NCBI GenBank assembly: GCA_029309925.1 | Contig: JARKND010000001.1 | Span: 496,001 to 560,000, forward strand | Length of the DNA: 64,000 nucleotides | Direction: 5' to 3' | Source of the DNA: Fulvivirgaceae bacterium JP3-4 | Lineage (GTDB): Bacteria; Bacteroidota; Bacteroidia; Cytophagales; Cyclobacteriaceae | Shown: positions 48,453-57,359 of the stretch, one piece after another | Position numbering within the stretch: position 1 is the first letter of the stretch | How the letters are laid out: each line of letters starts with the position of its first letter | Notes under the pieces: model-generated | What the model was told of the DNA's origin: nothing | Seen by the model: only the letters and a program-made list of their open reading frames with translations | Database searches by the model: none | Made by a program: the position numbers and the translations under genes

Positions 48453-49265
48453 ATGAATACATTTTTAAATACGCAGCCTGTAAATAAAGAGCGGTGGCTG
48501 CAGCGCTTTGCGAGATTCGGTTTCGTTTCGAAGGGAATTGTTTATTGTCTGATGGGGATTTTGACCGTCCTGGCTGCACTTGGACTGAGTGCCGAGAAGG
48601 GCAACAAGACCGAAGCGTTTGAAGTAGTTTATGAGCAGCCGTTTGGAAAGTTCCTGTTAATAACCATCGCTATCGGACTGTGTGGATACGTGCTGCTCCG
48701 CGTCTTCCAGGCTTTTTTTGACATTGACGGAAAAGGAAAAGATGCAAAAGGCCTTGCGACACGGCTTGGCTATGCGATAAGTGCGATTCTTTATCTGTCG
48801 CTCGTTGTGTATGCTATCAAACTGGCGTCAGGCAATCCTGGCAGTGGAGATCAAAAGCAATTTTTCATCAGCAAGATCATGCACTACCCCATGGGCGAAT
48901 GGCTCATCGGAATAGCCGGACTTATCATAATAGGTTCGGGGATCAATCAGATCTATAAAGGGATCAGCAAGAAGTTCATGAAACGTGTCAAGCTTTATCG
49001 TTCAGAATACCATGACACATTTCAGAAAGCGGGAATTGTCGGGTACATATCGCGTGGTCTCGTGTTCGCCATTATCGGATATTTTCTCGTGCGAGCTGCC
49101 CTTGACTCTAACCCGCGGGAGGCGGAGGGAACAGACGCTGCTTTCGAATTCCTGCAACAGAATTTTGGCAATGTGCTGATGGGTGTCGTTGCCCTCGGCC
49201 TGGTCGCATATGGAATCTTCATGTTCGTGCGCGCACGCTACGAGAGCTTCCGGTTCAGCCAGTAA
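48453..49265 (+). CDS. DUF1206 family membrane protein
   Basis: The 270-residue product has six membrane helices in three repeated pairs. Each pair opens with a motif of the form R-x-G-phi-x-x-x-G-phi-phi (ARFGFVSKGIVYCLMG, TRLGYAISAILYLSL, KAGIVGYISRGLVFAIIGYF), which is the hallmark of DUF1206. The family has no known function. It starts 45 bases after the rhodanese gene on the same strand and may be co-transcribed with it. Confidence 0.9.
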   Translation: MNTFLNTQPVNKERWLQRFARFGFVSKGIVYCLMGILTVLAALGLSAEKGNKTEAFEVVYEQPFGKFLLITIAIGLCGYVLLRVFQAFFDIDGKGKDAKGLATRLGYAISAILYLSLVVYAIKLASGNPGSGDQKQFFISKIMHYPMGEWLIGIAGLIIIGSGINQIYKGISKKFMKRVKLYRSEYHDTFQKAGIVGYISRGLVFAIIGYFLVRAALDSNPREAEGTDAAFEFLQQNFGNVLMGVVALGLVAYGIFMFVRARYESFRFSQ

Positions 49266-49268
49266 GCC

Positions 49269-49299
49269 TTTACAATTCGAAAAAATACTGGTAACATTG
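49269..49299 (+). promoter_or_regulatory. Possible promoter of the LTD lipoprotein operon
   Basis: TTTA (49269-49272) and TAACATTG (49292-49299) are separated by exactly 19 bases, each with one change from the consensus. The ATG of the LTD gene is 17 bases past the -7 box. Confidence 0.4.
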
Positions 49300-49316
49300 G
49301 ATTAACATAAGGTCCC

Positions 49317-50570
49317 ATGTTCACCAGAATTTCGCTTAGCCTTTTATCCGTCATTATATTCTTCGTTTGCTTTTCTTCGTGTAAGTCAGATGAATCTGAT
49401 CCCGAGGTCACAACGGATGAAGGTATTTATATCAATGAGCTATATGCGTCTGAAGGCGATGACTGGATCGAACTTTTCAATACCGGTGATCAGGCCAAAG
49501 ATTTAAGTGGCTATAAAATTTATGACGATCCCGCGAACCGGTACGTGCTGCCTCCCAATACTTTCATCGACCCAAAGTCATATCTGATCATCGTGTGTGA
49601 TGATAGCGGGACAGGCTTGTTCGCGAATTTCAAATTGAGTTCGCTTGGTGAGACGGTATATCTGGAGAATGCCGCTGGAAAATTAATTGACAAAGTCGCT
49701 TTCCCCGCCCTTGAGGATGGGCAATCTTACGGCAGGTATCCTGATGGAAGCGGCACATTAAAAATCTCCGGGACGAGTACCCGGGGGGAAACAAACGGAG
49801 AGACAATTGGAACAATCATCAACTCGATTTCACGCGCGCCTCTGGTTCCAGCGCTGAATGAAAGTGTTAAGGTGAATGTCGAAATTCTAAGCACAACAAA
49901 TGTAAGCTCGGTCAAACTGTTTTACCGCGTCAACGGAGGAGGCTACTCGCAGGTGGCTATGACAGCGGCCAGCACTGTTTATTCCGGTACGATTCCTGCG
50001 CTTAACGCCACGGGAATTATTGACTACTATGTCGAGGTAGCCAACAGTAGTGGCGTGATTTCCAGGATTCCGCATGATGCTCCCGAAGATACGTACACTT
50101 ATTTCCTGAATGACGATCCGCTCCCTGCACTGAGGATAAATGAGTTCATGGCCAACAATGTTTCGTGCTGCCCGGACACAGATGGTGGCACGCAGGAGTT
50201 TGATGACTGGATTGAAATCTACAACGGAGGCGCTACTGCGGTGAACATTGCGGACTTTTATTTATCGGATGATCTGAGCAATCCATTCAACAGCAGGATT
50301 AAGAATACGAATGCTGCGAAGACGACCATTCCGCCTGGTGGTTTTCTTTTGATCTGGGCTGACAACAACCGCGATCAGGGTGAGCTGCATCTCGATTTCG
50401 GTTTGAGTACCGATGGAGAGGATGTTGCACTTTTCTACAAAGACGGTCGAAAGATTGACAGCTACTCGTTCGGAGCGCAGACTGCAAACCGATCTTTCGG
50501 ACTGAAAACGAACGGAGGTTCAGTGTGGCAGGCCTTTACCGCACCAACCCCTGGACGATCAAATGAGTAG
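49317..50570 (+). CDS. Lipoprotein with two lamin-tail domains
   Basis: The 417-residue protein has a lipoprotein signal peptide (CFSSC, cysteine at about residue 22), a first lamin-tail (LTD) domain (about 37-150: GIYINELYAS, DWIELFNTGDQAKDLSGYKI, KSYLIIVCDD), a beta-sandwich in the middle (about 165-270) and a second LTD domain (about 275-417: LRINEFMANN, DDWIEIYNGG, FLLIWADNN). LTD domains in bacteria occur in surface proteins, often with nucleases or CotH kinases; none is fused here. It leads a cluster with a DUF4956 protein, a HlyD-like and a TolC-like protein, which suggests a surface part of that system. Confidence 0.9.
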   Translation: MFTRISLSLLSVIIFFVCFSSCKSDESDPEVTTDEGIYINELYASEGDDWIELFNTGDQAKDLSGYKIYDDPANRYVLPPNTFIDPKSYLIIVCDDSGTGLFANFKLSSLGETVYLENAAGKLIDKVAFPALEDGQSYGRYPDGSGTLKISGTSTRGETNGETIGTIINSISRAPLVPALNESVKVNVEILSTTNVSSVKLFYRVNGGGYSQVAMTAASTVYSGTIPALNATGIIDYYVEVANSSGVISRIPHDAPEDTYTYFLNDDPLPALRINEFMANNVSCCPDTDGGTQEFDDWIEIYNGGATAVNIADFYLSDDLSNPFNSRIKNTNAAKTTIPPGGFLLIWADNNRDQGELHLDFGLSTDGEDVALFYKDGRKIDSYSFGAQTANRSFGLKTNGGSVWQAFTAPTPGRSNE

Positions 50571-50601
50571 CGACCTTGCCAAGTTTTTATTAACTTAATC
50601 C

Positions 50602-51276
50602 ATGTTTGAATTATTCCCTGACGGGCCTGTCTACGAATTCCCCGAGATCGTCAACATCGCGTATGCGTTCTTGTGGGCATTTGTTCTCGGATCGCTCGTT
50701 GCCATTACGCATCGCCTTACATTCACGGGCGATTATTATCCCAAAAACTTTTTCCAATCGCTTGTCCTTGGCGCGCTTGTCACCACGCTCGTGATGATGG
50801 CAATCGGTGACAGCCTCGCCCGCGGCTTAGGTGTGTTTGGCGCCATGGCGATTATTCGTTTTCGCACGCGTATTGGAGACCCGCGTGATGTCCTGTTCTT
50901 GTTTGCGGCCCTGAGTACAGGTCTTGCCATTGGTGTATATGGGTTCACGATCTCGTTCATCGGCACAGTGTTGTTTTGTACGATCGCTTTCATTTTGCAT
51001 ATCTCGCCTTTCAAGAGCTTTACGCAGAACCATCACCTGTTCTTCGCGCTTCGCGATCCATCAAATTTGGAGCGTGCGCTCTCGATCATTCGCGAGTATA
51101 CGGCTGAGTGCAGGCAAATGACCATCCAGCTTGACAAGGAGAACCTCATGCGTTACCAGTTCGGAATTTCGTTGAAGAAGAATGCAGACACTGTGTCGAT
51201 GATAGAAGCACTCAAGACCGTTGATGGAATCTCACTGGTGAAAATCTCTGTAAACGAATTAACCACTCTCTCGTGA
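50602..51276 (+). CDS. DUF4956 family membrane protein
   Basis: The 224-residue product has four membrane helices (about 14-36, 53-72, 78-95 interrupted, and 98-138) with the conserved GVFGAMAIIRFRTRIGDPRDVLFLFAALSTGLAIGVY (quoted in pieces: AIIRFRTRIGDPRD, AALSTGLAIG). A soluble C-terminal domain (about 145-224) has the beta-alpha-beta pattern of an ACT/ferredoxin-like fold. DUF4956 proteins often sit beside CotH and VTC-type polyphosphate genes in other bacteria. The stop overlaps the start of the HlyD-like gene by one base (TGATG). Function unknown; a membrane pump or channel part is possible. Confidence 0.88.
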   Translation: MFELFPDGPVYEFPEIVNIAYAFLWAFVLGSLVAITHRLTFTGDYYPKNFFQSLVLGALVTTLVMMAIGDSLARGLGVFGAMAIIRFRTRIGDPRDVLFLFAALSTGLAIGVYGFTISFIGTVLFCTIAFILHISPFKSFTQNHHLFFALRDPSNLERALSIIREYTAECRQMTIQLDKENLMRYQFGISLKKNADTVSMIEALKTVDGISLVKISVNELTTLS

Positions 51277-52268
51277 TGGACCGTACCGCAAACTTCAACT
51301 GGTTCTATGCGCTGGTTTTGATCCTGATGGGGGCGCTGCTTTTTGTAAGCGTCCGGTTCTTCCAGGGATCCGGTTATTCATCGATTGGTCTCACGCAAGG
51401 CAATGAATACAAGGTAAATGCCGAGAGGTCTTCCGTTGTACGGGCTGTCCACATCGTTCCAGGCCAGCAAGTGAAAGCTGGTGATGTGCTTGTGGAATTG
51501 ACTAGCAACGAACTTGACATTGAAATTGGAAAGCTTGTGAACCGAATTGATGTACTTCGCTCGGAACAGGTTGAGAAGGTAAAATTGTCGAAGTCAGATA
51601 TCGAATACATGCGGGCCGAGCAACAAATTGAAGTAGAAAAAATAAATTCTGAGTTGCTCGAGGCAGAAGGCGAACTCCGCTTGAATCAACAGCTCACAAG
51701 AAATTTTACACAGGCAAAAGACAGTGCAAATCCGAACGATCCAATTCGCGTACGGATCAATGCATTGCGTCAGCAGAAAAAAAAGTTGGAAGAAGCAACG
51801 GGTATAAAGTCGGATGCAATTTCGCAAGGTGATCGAACGGAGCAGGAATTGCTGAAGAACCAGATTGTTTTGCTCGAAAAAGAACTCGATATACTGAAGA
51901 ACGAGCGGAAGAACCTTAAAAAGGTCGCTGCCGCAGATGGAGTGATCGGCAATGTGTACGTGAAGGTTGGTGAACAGATTGAAGCGTTCAGCTCATTGCT
52001 TTCTGTCAACCCGATTCATCCCGTGTCGGTCACAGGGTACCTGGTTGGAAACAAAAAGGAACTGCCCGTGGGTGCAAATGTGAACGTGCGATCATTCGAG
52101 CATAAGGACAACACGGTAAGAGGAAAAATAATCGGTTACGGGTCGGTGGTGATGCTGCCCGAGATTCTCCAAAAATCTACTGCTGTGAAGGCTTTTGGCC
52201 GCGAAGTGTTTATCGAAGTAAATCCACAAAATAATCTGGCCAGTGGCGAAAAAGTTTTAATTCAATAA
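51276..52268 (+). CDS. HlyD-like membrane fusion (adaptor) protein
   Basis: The 330-residue protein has an N-terminal membrane helix (about 10-28), a split biotinyl-lipoyl domain (first half HIVPGQQVKAGDVLVEL near 55-72; second half ADGVIGNVYVKVGEQI near 230-245), a long coiled-coil hairpin between them (about 80-220) and a beta-barrel domain (about 255-330). This is the plan of periplasmic adaptors that join an inner membrane pump to a TolC-type channel. There is no ABC, RND or MFS gene in the cluster; the coupled upstream gene is DUF4956. ATG at 51276 is preferred to the GTG at 51273. Confidence 0.9.
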   Translation: MDRTANFNWFYALVLILMGALLFVSVRFFQGSGYSSIGLTQGNEYKVNAERSSVVRAVHIVPGQQVKAGDVLVELTSNELDIEIGKLVNRIDVLRSEQVEKVKLSKSDIEYMRAEQQIEVEKINSELLEAEGELRLNQQLTRNFTQAKDSANPNDPIRVRINALRQQKKKLEEATGIKSDAISQGDRTEQELLKNQIVLLEKELDILKNERKNLKKVAAADGVIGNVYVKVGEQIEAFSSLLSVNPIHPVSVTGYLVGNKKELPVGANVNVRSFEHKDNTVRGKIIGYGSVVMLPEILQKSTAVKAFGREVFIEVNPQNNLASGEKVLIQ

Positions 52269-53500
52269 TGCGCTGCTTTGCACTCCTGACTTTCTTTGTT
52301 TACAGCTTCGCTGCCTCCGGGCAGGTGACGATCAGCGATTTTATCAAATCAGCAAACGATGATCCGGAGGTAAAAACATTCACTGAACAAAATCGATACC
52401 TTCAGCAACGTACCTACCGTCTTCCGTTCCTTCAGCGCCTGGAGTTTCGTACTCAGAACCGCGAGCTGCTCGCCAATCAACAGGAGTACGCCCTTCGTCT
52501 GACGCCTTCGAATCCGTGGGAGGTACGAAATAACAATCGATATTTTCAATCGTACCAGAATTCGTTGCTTTTTGAGAAAGAGTTTTTACTGAAGGATGCG
52601 TTGCATGCGAGATATGAAAAGGTTATAACACTGGTGTACCTGACTGAGCTTGCTTTGAAAAAAACCGATCTCATTGAAATGAAGGCAAAGCAAGTAGCAA
52701 TTCTCGAAAAGCAGATGGGTAGTAGCTTCTTCGATGCCGATGACTACGTAGATCTCCAGCTTGAAAAACTTGATGAGGAAAGTGAACGTGACGAAGCAGA
52801 CGCCTTGATCGCGGACGAACGCTTCTCAATTGCACGTATTTACCAAAACGCTTTTAATAAGAAAATCGAGTGGAACTTTAATGTTGTTATTTCTCCTGAA
52901 AAGATAAAACGCGTGACTGACAGCCTCAGCACAAGCGCTCTTCAGTCAAGGCTGATCGCATATCAGAAACAAAAGATCAAACTGGCGCAGGATGAATATG
53001 CGCTTGAGAAAGCAAATATCAATTTCGGTTTTTTACAGGCAGAGTTTGATAACAGACGCGTTGAACAAAATCGAACACCTGTAAATATTTCCGGTGGCGT
53101 GACCATTCCTATCTTCAACCCGAATAAGGGCGACATGACGAAACGCAAGCTTGATGCGATTGATGCAACCTTTGATCTCGAAGAAGCAGAATCTGAAGAT
53201 AAGGTTGACAAGATGATACTGCATGAACGAATCAATTTTTTATTTGAACGATACCGAAGGCTCGAAGAAAAAATAGCCTTATTAAGGAATGATGATGTGC
53301 CTGCAACACTTCAGGCTTTAAAAGGTGGAGATCCTGCAGTACGCATCCGTTTTTCAGAAAGTATTTTGAAACTGGAGATGGTGCAGTCAAAAATTAAACG
53401 CGACTTACTGCTCGCTTATCTCGACTTCCTTTACACAAGCGACTTCCTTCAGCTTGACCCACTCACAAACTATATCTCGCCCTCGCTTGACCTGCTATGA
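52268..53500 (+). CDS. TolC-like outer membrane channel protein
   Basis: The 410-residue protein has a signal peptide (cleavage after ASGQ, about residue 19) and long helices with heptad patterns (about 100-200 and 225-400), with short strand regions between, including PVNISGGVTIPIF, as in TolC/OEP-family channels. It is somewhat shorter and more divergent than typical members, and the two-fold internal repeat is weak. The start overlaps the stop of the adaptor gene (TAATG), so adaptor and channel are made together. Confidence 0.8.
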   Translation: MRCFALLTFFVYSFAASGQVTISDFIKSANDDPEVKTFTEQNRYLQQRTYRLPFLQRLEFRTQNRELLANQQEYALRLTPSNPWEVRNNNRYFQSYQNSLLFEKEFLLKDALHARYEKVITLVYLTELALKKTDLIEMKAKQVAILEKQMGSSFFDADDYVDLQLEKLDEESERDEADALIADERFSIARIYQNAFNKKIEWNFNVVISPEKIKRVTDSLSTSALQSRLIAYQKQKIKLAQDEYALEKANINFGFLQAEFDNRRVEQNRTPVNISGGVTIPIFNPNKGDMTKRKLDAIDATFDLEEAESEDKVDKMILHERINFLFERYRRLEEKIALLRNDDVPATLQALKGGDPAVRIRFSESILKLEMVQSKIKRDLLLAYLDFLYTSDFLQLDPLTNYISPSLDLL

Positions 53501-53568
53501 TTCTTGAGCGACTATGAACTCGAAGACGGAATAGTTTTTATACGATTGTCAGCCAAACTAATTCTGAC

Positions 53569-55341
53569 ATGTATACCTTGGGAATTAACGCGGTGTTTCA
53601 TGATTCATCAGCATGCCTTGTGAAAGATGGAGTTCTGCTTGCCGCAGCAGAGGAGGAGCGATTTACGCATATCAAGCACGGTAAGAGGCCGGTGCCTTTT
53701 TCAACATATGAACTGCCATTTCATGCGATAGATTATTGTCTGAAGGTAGCGGGCATCCACCTCAATGATGTGGATCACATTGCCTACTCATTCGATCCAT
53801 TCCTGCTGACAGGAGAGGGGTTCCAGAGCAGTCAGCAAATAACGTTGCCGTTGCGGCCTGGCGTCCAGCAGACATTATCTGAGGTTGTTGCTTTACCTGC
53901 GAACACAGAGGTACTTGAAGAAGCGGGAAAGTGGAGTAACCCGTGGGATCCGCTTTTTCTTTCATATACTATCAATGCACCACGACAACTTGTTGACGGA
54001 TGGCCGCATCACTTACAGGAACGCTTTATCGGGGCAGACCCGATCGAGCACAAATGGCATTTTGTCGACCACCATTTGAGTCATGCCGCCAGCGCCTTTA
54101 ACGTCAGTCCGTTTCAGTCAGCAGCGGTGATGACGATTGACGGACGAGGCGAGAAAGCCACGACCTCATACTACCGGGGACGCGGCAATGACCTTGAGTT
54201 GCTCGGCCAGGTTGATATGCCACATTCGCTTGGCTTATTGTATGAGCGAGTGACGACACATCTTGGATTTCTTCATTCATCTGACGAGTACAAAGTGATG
54301 GCCCTTGCCTCGTATGGCAAGCCTGAGTTTGTCAACGAGTTTGATGCGATGATTCAGATAGCCGAGGATGGAACGTATACGATTGATGATGTAGATCTCG
54401 AAATGCTGTTTGGGCCACAGCGCAAAAAAGGTGATGAATTTACTGCGCACCATTTTAACGTGGCGCATTCGTTGCAGAAAGTATTGCAGGATAAGGTTCT
54501 TCAGTTAACGAAATGGCTTCATGAAACAACAGGCGAAGACAATTTGTGTCTTGCAGGAGGCGTTGCACTGAATTGTGTTTTAAATGCTTATCTCCGCGAT
54601 CACGGACCATTCAAAAATATATGGATACAACCTGCCGCGGGCGATGCCGGCACTGCGCTTGGAGCCGCGATCTGGATCGATGCGCACGAGCGCAACAGCC
54701 AGACACGGTCCTTTGTGATGGACGATGTTTACTGGGGGCCGGATTTCTCAGACGAGGCAATCGAAAAATTTTTAAAATGGGCCAAGGTAACGTACAAAAA
54801 ATTTGACTCGATCGAAAAGGAGGCTGCCCGCATCCTCGCTCAGGATAAAATAATAGGGTGGTACCAGGGCCGTATGGAGTTCGGGCCGCGAGCACTCGGA
54901 AGCCGGTCTATCATCGCGTCACCCATCAATCCGGGGATGCAGGCGAGATTGAACGAAGTGAAAGACCGCGAAGATTTTCGCCCGGTAGCTCCTGTGGTGA
55001 TGGAAGAGCATGCGACTGAATGGTTTGAAGGGGCCCAGTATTCCCCTTTTATGCTATTTGTGTACCCAGTAAAGAACGACAAAGCTGACAAGATGCCTGC
55101 GGTGCGACATGTCGATGGAACGGCAAGAATCCAAACCATCAATGAAAAGCAGCATCCGCGCTATTACAACCTGCTGAAAGAGTTTCACGCAATCACCGGA
55201 GTTCCCGTGCTCGTGAATACGTCATTCAATACGTTGGGAAAACCAATCGTTTGTACACCACGCGATGCGGTAGAATGTTTCTGGTCATCGCCTTTTGATG
55301 CGCTGGTGATCGGCTCATTCCTTATCGAGAAGAACCCGTGA
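53569..55341 (+). CDS. Carbamoyltransferase (NodU/CmcH family)
   Basis: The 590-residue enzyme has an N-terminal TsaD/Kae1-like ASKHA domain (about 1-370: LGINAVFHDSSACLVKDG, VDHHLSHAASAF, LCLAGGVALNC) and a C-terminal NodU-type domain (about 380-590: GRMEFGPRALGSRSI, DFRPVAPVV, LVNTSFN). It transfers a carbamoyl group from carbamoyl phosphate, by an adenylate, to a hydroxyl of a sugar or other small molecule. It opens the glycan region and may modify heptose or another sugar of the surface polymer. Its 3' end overlaps the convergent GT9 gene by 27 bases. Confidence 0.93.
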   Translation: MYTLGINAVFHDSSACLVKDGVLLAAAEEERFTHIKHGKRPVPFSTYELPFHAIDYCLKVAGIHLNDVDHIAYSFDPFLLTGEGFQSSQQITLPLRPGVQQTLSEVVALPANTEVLEEAGKWSNPWDPLFLSYTINAPRQLVDGWPHHLQERFIGADPIEHKWHFVDHHLSHAASAFNVSPFQSAAVMTIDGRGEKATTSYYRGRGNDLELLGQVDMPHSLGLLYERVTTHLGFLHSSDEYKVMALASYGKPEFVNEFDAMIQIAEDGTYTIDDVDLEMLFGPQRKKGDEFTAHHFNVAHSLQKVLQDKVLQLTKWLHETTGEDNLCLAGGVALNCVLNAYLRDHGPFKNIWIQPAAGDAGTALGAAIWIDAHERNSQTRSFVMDDVYWGPDFSDEAIEKFLKWAKVTYKKFDSIEKEAARILAQDKIIGWYQGRMEFGPRALGSRSIIASPINPGMQARLNEVKDREDFRPVAPVVMEEHATEWFEGAQYSPFMLFVYPVKNDKADKMPAVRHVDGTARIQTINEKQHPRYYNLLKEFHAITGVPVLVNTSFNTLGKPIVCTPRDAVECFWSSPFDALVIGSFLIEKNP

Positions 55342-56343
55342 TCGATTCTGCTGAAGTTGTTTGAGTGCACATGATACTACCGTTTCTTCGTGTTCGCTCT
55401 CTTCGGCCGAAATTGCAATATGAAGCTGACTATCTATTGGCGCCCAGCGTTTTTGATCTGAATGAGGTGAGAAGATGATCACGCTGGGCACTTTCCGGGC
55501 GGCCGCGATGTGTGAAACACCGGTGTCGTTGCTGACAAGTAGTTCCGCATTGTCGATCAGTGCACCTAAAAGTCCCACGCCATAACTACCCAACTTTTCC
55601 ACACTATTGATCAGCGGAGCGGAAGAACGTTTTTGCAGCTCTTGCATGAGGTCTAACTCAGATGTTGAGCCGGTGATTAACACTTCATAGCCTGCGTTGT
55701 AAATTGCCTCAGCAACGCTCGCAAACTTGTCAAGTGGCCACCTGCGCCTCGGATCGCGCGCACCAGGGTGAAGGCATACGTATTTGCCAGTCCGGATTTG
55801 AAGGACCTCGCAGGCGCGGCTGAATTCCCCGCGCTCATTTTCCGAGATAGGAAATTCCAGGCCCGTTCCGTTGCGTTCAGCGCCAATAAGGTCAGCAATT
55901 TTCAGGAACCGAAGTACTTCGTGCTCTGTGTCTTCGGAGATCGCATAGCTTCCTTTCGAAATCATCTCACTGCTTTTTCTTAAACCTGCAGTGTGTCTGG
56001 CGTTCCACAACAAGCACATACTGTTCGTAAGGATTCCGTTGCCTTGCATCTGAAGGACGAGGTCGAAATGCATGTTCTGCATTGCGCTGACAAATTCGAT
56101 ACAGCGTTTCGGATCCCACGGTATCTCCGGAAGCCCTGGCCAGCCTGGGAATTCAACGAAGTTGTCAAAATATTTAGGAAACCGCTTGACAAGATCGGTT
56201 TGCCATCCAAGACCGATGAGCGTAATGGATGCGTCCGGAAAGGCAGCGCGCATTGCACGAACAGTTGGAATGACACATAACATGTCCCCGAGCTGCAGTG
56301 CGCGAAAGATGGCTATTGATGATATCGTATTTTTTTCAAGCAT
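55315..56343 (-). CDS. GT9 glycosyltransferase (heptosyltransferase-type)
   Basis: The 342-residue protein is a GT-B enzyme of family 9. The N-terminal domain has ALQLGDMLCVIPTVRAMRAAFP, with the aspartate of GD near residue 19 as the likely base; the C-terminal nucleotide-sugar domain has CLHPGARDPRRRWP and ELLVSNDTGVSHIAAA. Family 9 enzymes transfer heptose from ADP-heptose during lipopolysaccharide core synthesis. The ADP-heptose genes 59957-62430 support this substrate. It starts 44 bases from the divergent GT2 gene. Confidence 0.92.
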   Translation of the reverse strand: MLEKNTISSIAIFRALQLGDMLCVIPTVRAMRAAFPDASITLIGLGWQTDLVKRFPKYFDNFVEFPGWPGLPEIPWDPKRCIEFVSAMQNMHFDLVLQMQGNGILTNSMCLLWNARHTAGLRKSSEMISKGSYAISEDTEHEVLRFLKIADLIGAERNGTGLEFPISENERGEFSRACEVLQIRTGKYVCLHPGARDPRRRWPLDKFASVAEAIYNAGYEVLITGSTSELDLMQELQKRSSAPLINSVEKLGSYGVGLLGALIDNAELLVSNDTGVSHIAAARKVPSVIIFSPHSDQKRWAPIDSQLHIAISAEESEHEETVVSCALKQLQQNRSRVLLDKE

Positions 56344-56387
56344 GGTACGGCATAAGATTTTTTCCTACCGCTTCGAAACGAATTGTG

Positions 56388-57359
56388 ATGAAGATCTCGG
56401 TAGTCGTCCCCACATACAAGCGTCCTCAGCTACTACTGCGATGCGTTGATGCGCTCTGTCAGCAAAACTTTCGACAGACTGAATATGAAATCATCGTGGT
56501 TAGTGACGGACCCGATCCCGAGACGCAGGCAACATTGGCGCATCTTAAAAAAGACGGGCCAATCGTGAGATTTTTATCTCTGCCAGCGAAGAAGGGCCCG
56601 GCAGCAGCAAGGAATCTCGGTTGGAGAGCATCGCGTGCAAAGTTGGTTGCGTTTACCGATGATGACTGCATCCCAGAGCGGAACTGGCTTGCAGGTTTTT
56701 GGAATGCTTTCCTGCGGACACCGGGGAATAAGGCGGCTTTTACCGGAAAAACCATTGTGCCCATCTCGCAACCTCCCACAGACTACGAAAGAAATATTGC
56801 GCATTTGCAGGAGGCGGAATTTATCACGGCCAATTGCGCATGCACACCGGCAGCTTTAGTGAAAGTGGGTGGCCTGGACGAGGAATTTACAATGGCATGG
56901 CGTGAGGACAGTGACCTCCAATTCAAGCTAATGGTGAGTGAAATCCCTATTGTCCGAGTTCCTGCGTCAATTGTAACACATCCCGTGCGCAAGGCTCTCT
57001 GGGGTATCAGTATCAAAGATGAAAAGAAGGGAATCTTTAATGCGCTGCTGTATAAGAAATGGCCGACACTATATAAAAAACGGATTCAATCCTCAGCACC
57101 GGTTCACTATTATGCAATCATTGTTTCCATGCTGGCGTTCCTTACAGGAATATTTTTATCCAATTGGACGTTGGCGTGGGTCTCGTTTGCAACCTGGGCA
57201 TTGATCACAATCTGGTTTACTGTAAGGCGTCTTAGAAATACGTCTCACACCTTTGCCCACGTTTCTGAGATGTTCGTCACTTCAATGGTCATCCCCTTTC
57301 TTTCAATTTTTTACCGGATCTACGGGGCAGTAAAGTTCCGATCACCGTTGATCCCCTGA
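56388..57359 (+). CDS. GT2 family glycosyltransferase, membrane-attached
   Basis: The 323-residue protein begins with the GT-A core: ISVVVPTYKRPQLLLRCV, VVSDGPDPET, GPAAARNLGWRAS, FTDDDCIPERNW with the metal-binding DDD, and MAWREDSDLQFK. Two membrane helices lie at about residues 240-285 with an amphipathic end. It adds a sugar from a nucleotide donor to a lipid-linked or growing glycan at the inner face of the membrane. The frame opens 30 codons earlier; the ATG at 56388 is at the domain start. It is the only plus-strand gene among the minus-strand glycan genes and overlaps the next GT9 gene by 18 bases at the 3' end. Confidence 0.92.
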   Translation: MKISVVVPTYKRPQLLLRCVDALCQQNFRQTEYEIIVVSDGPDPETQATLAHLKKDGPIVRFLSLPAKKGPAAARNLGWRASRAKLVAFTDDDCIPERNWLAGFWNAFLRTPGNKAAFTGKTIVPISQPPTDYERNIAHLQEAEFITANCACTPAALVKVGGLDEEFTMAWREDSDLQFKLMVSEIPIVRVPASIVTHPVRKALWGISIKDEKKGIFNALLYKKWPTLYKKRIQSSAPVHYYAIIVSMLAFLTGIFLSNWTLAWVSFATWALITIWFTVRRLRNTSHTFAHVSEMFVTSMVIPFLSIFYRIYGAVKFRSPLIP

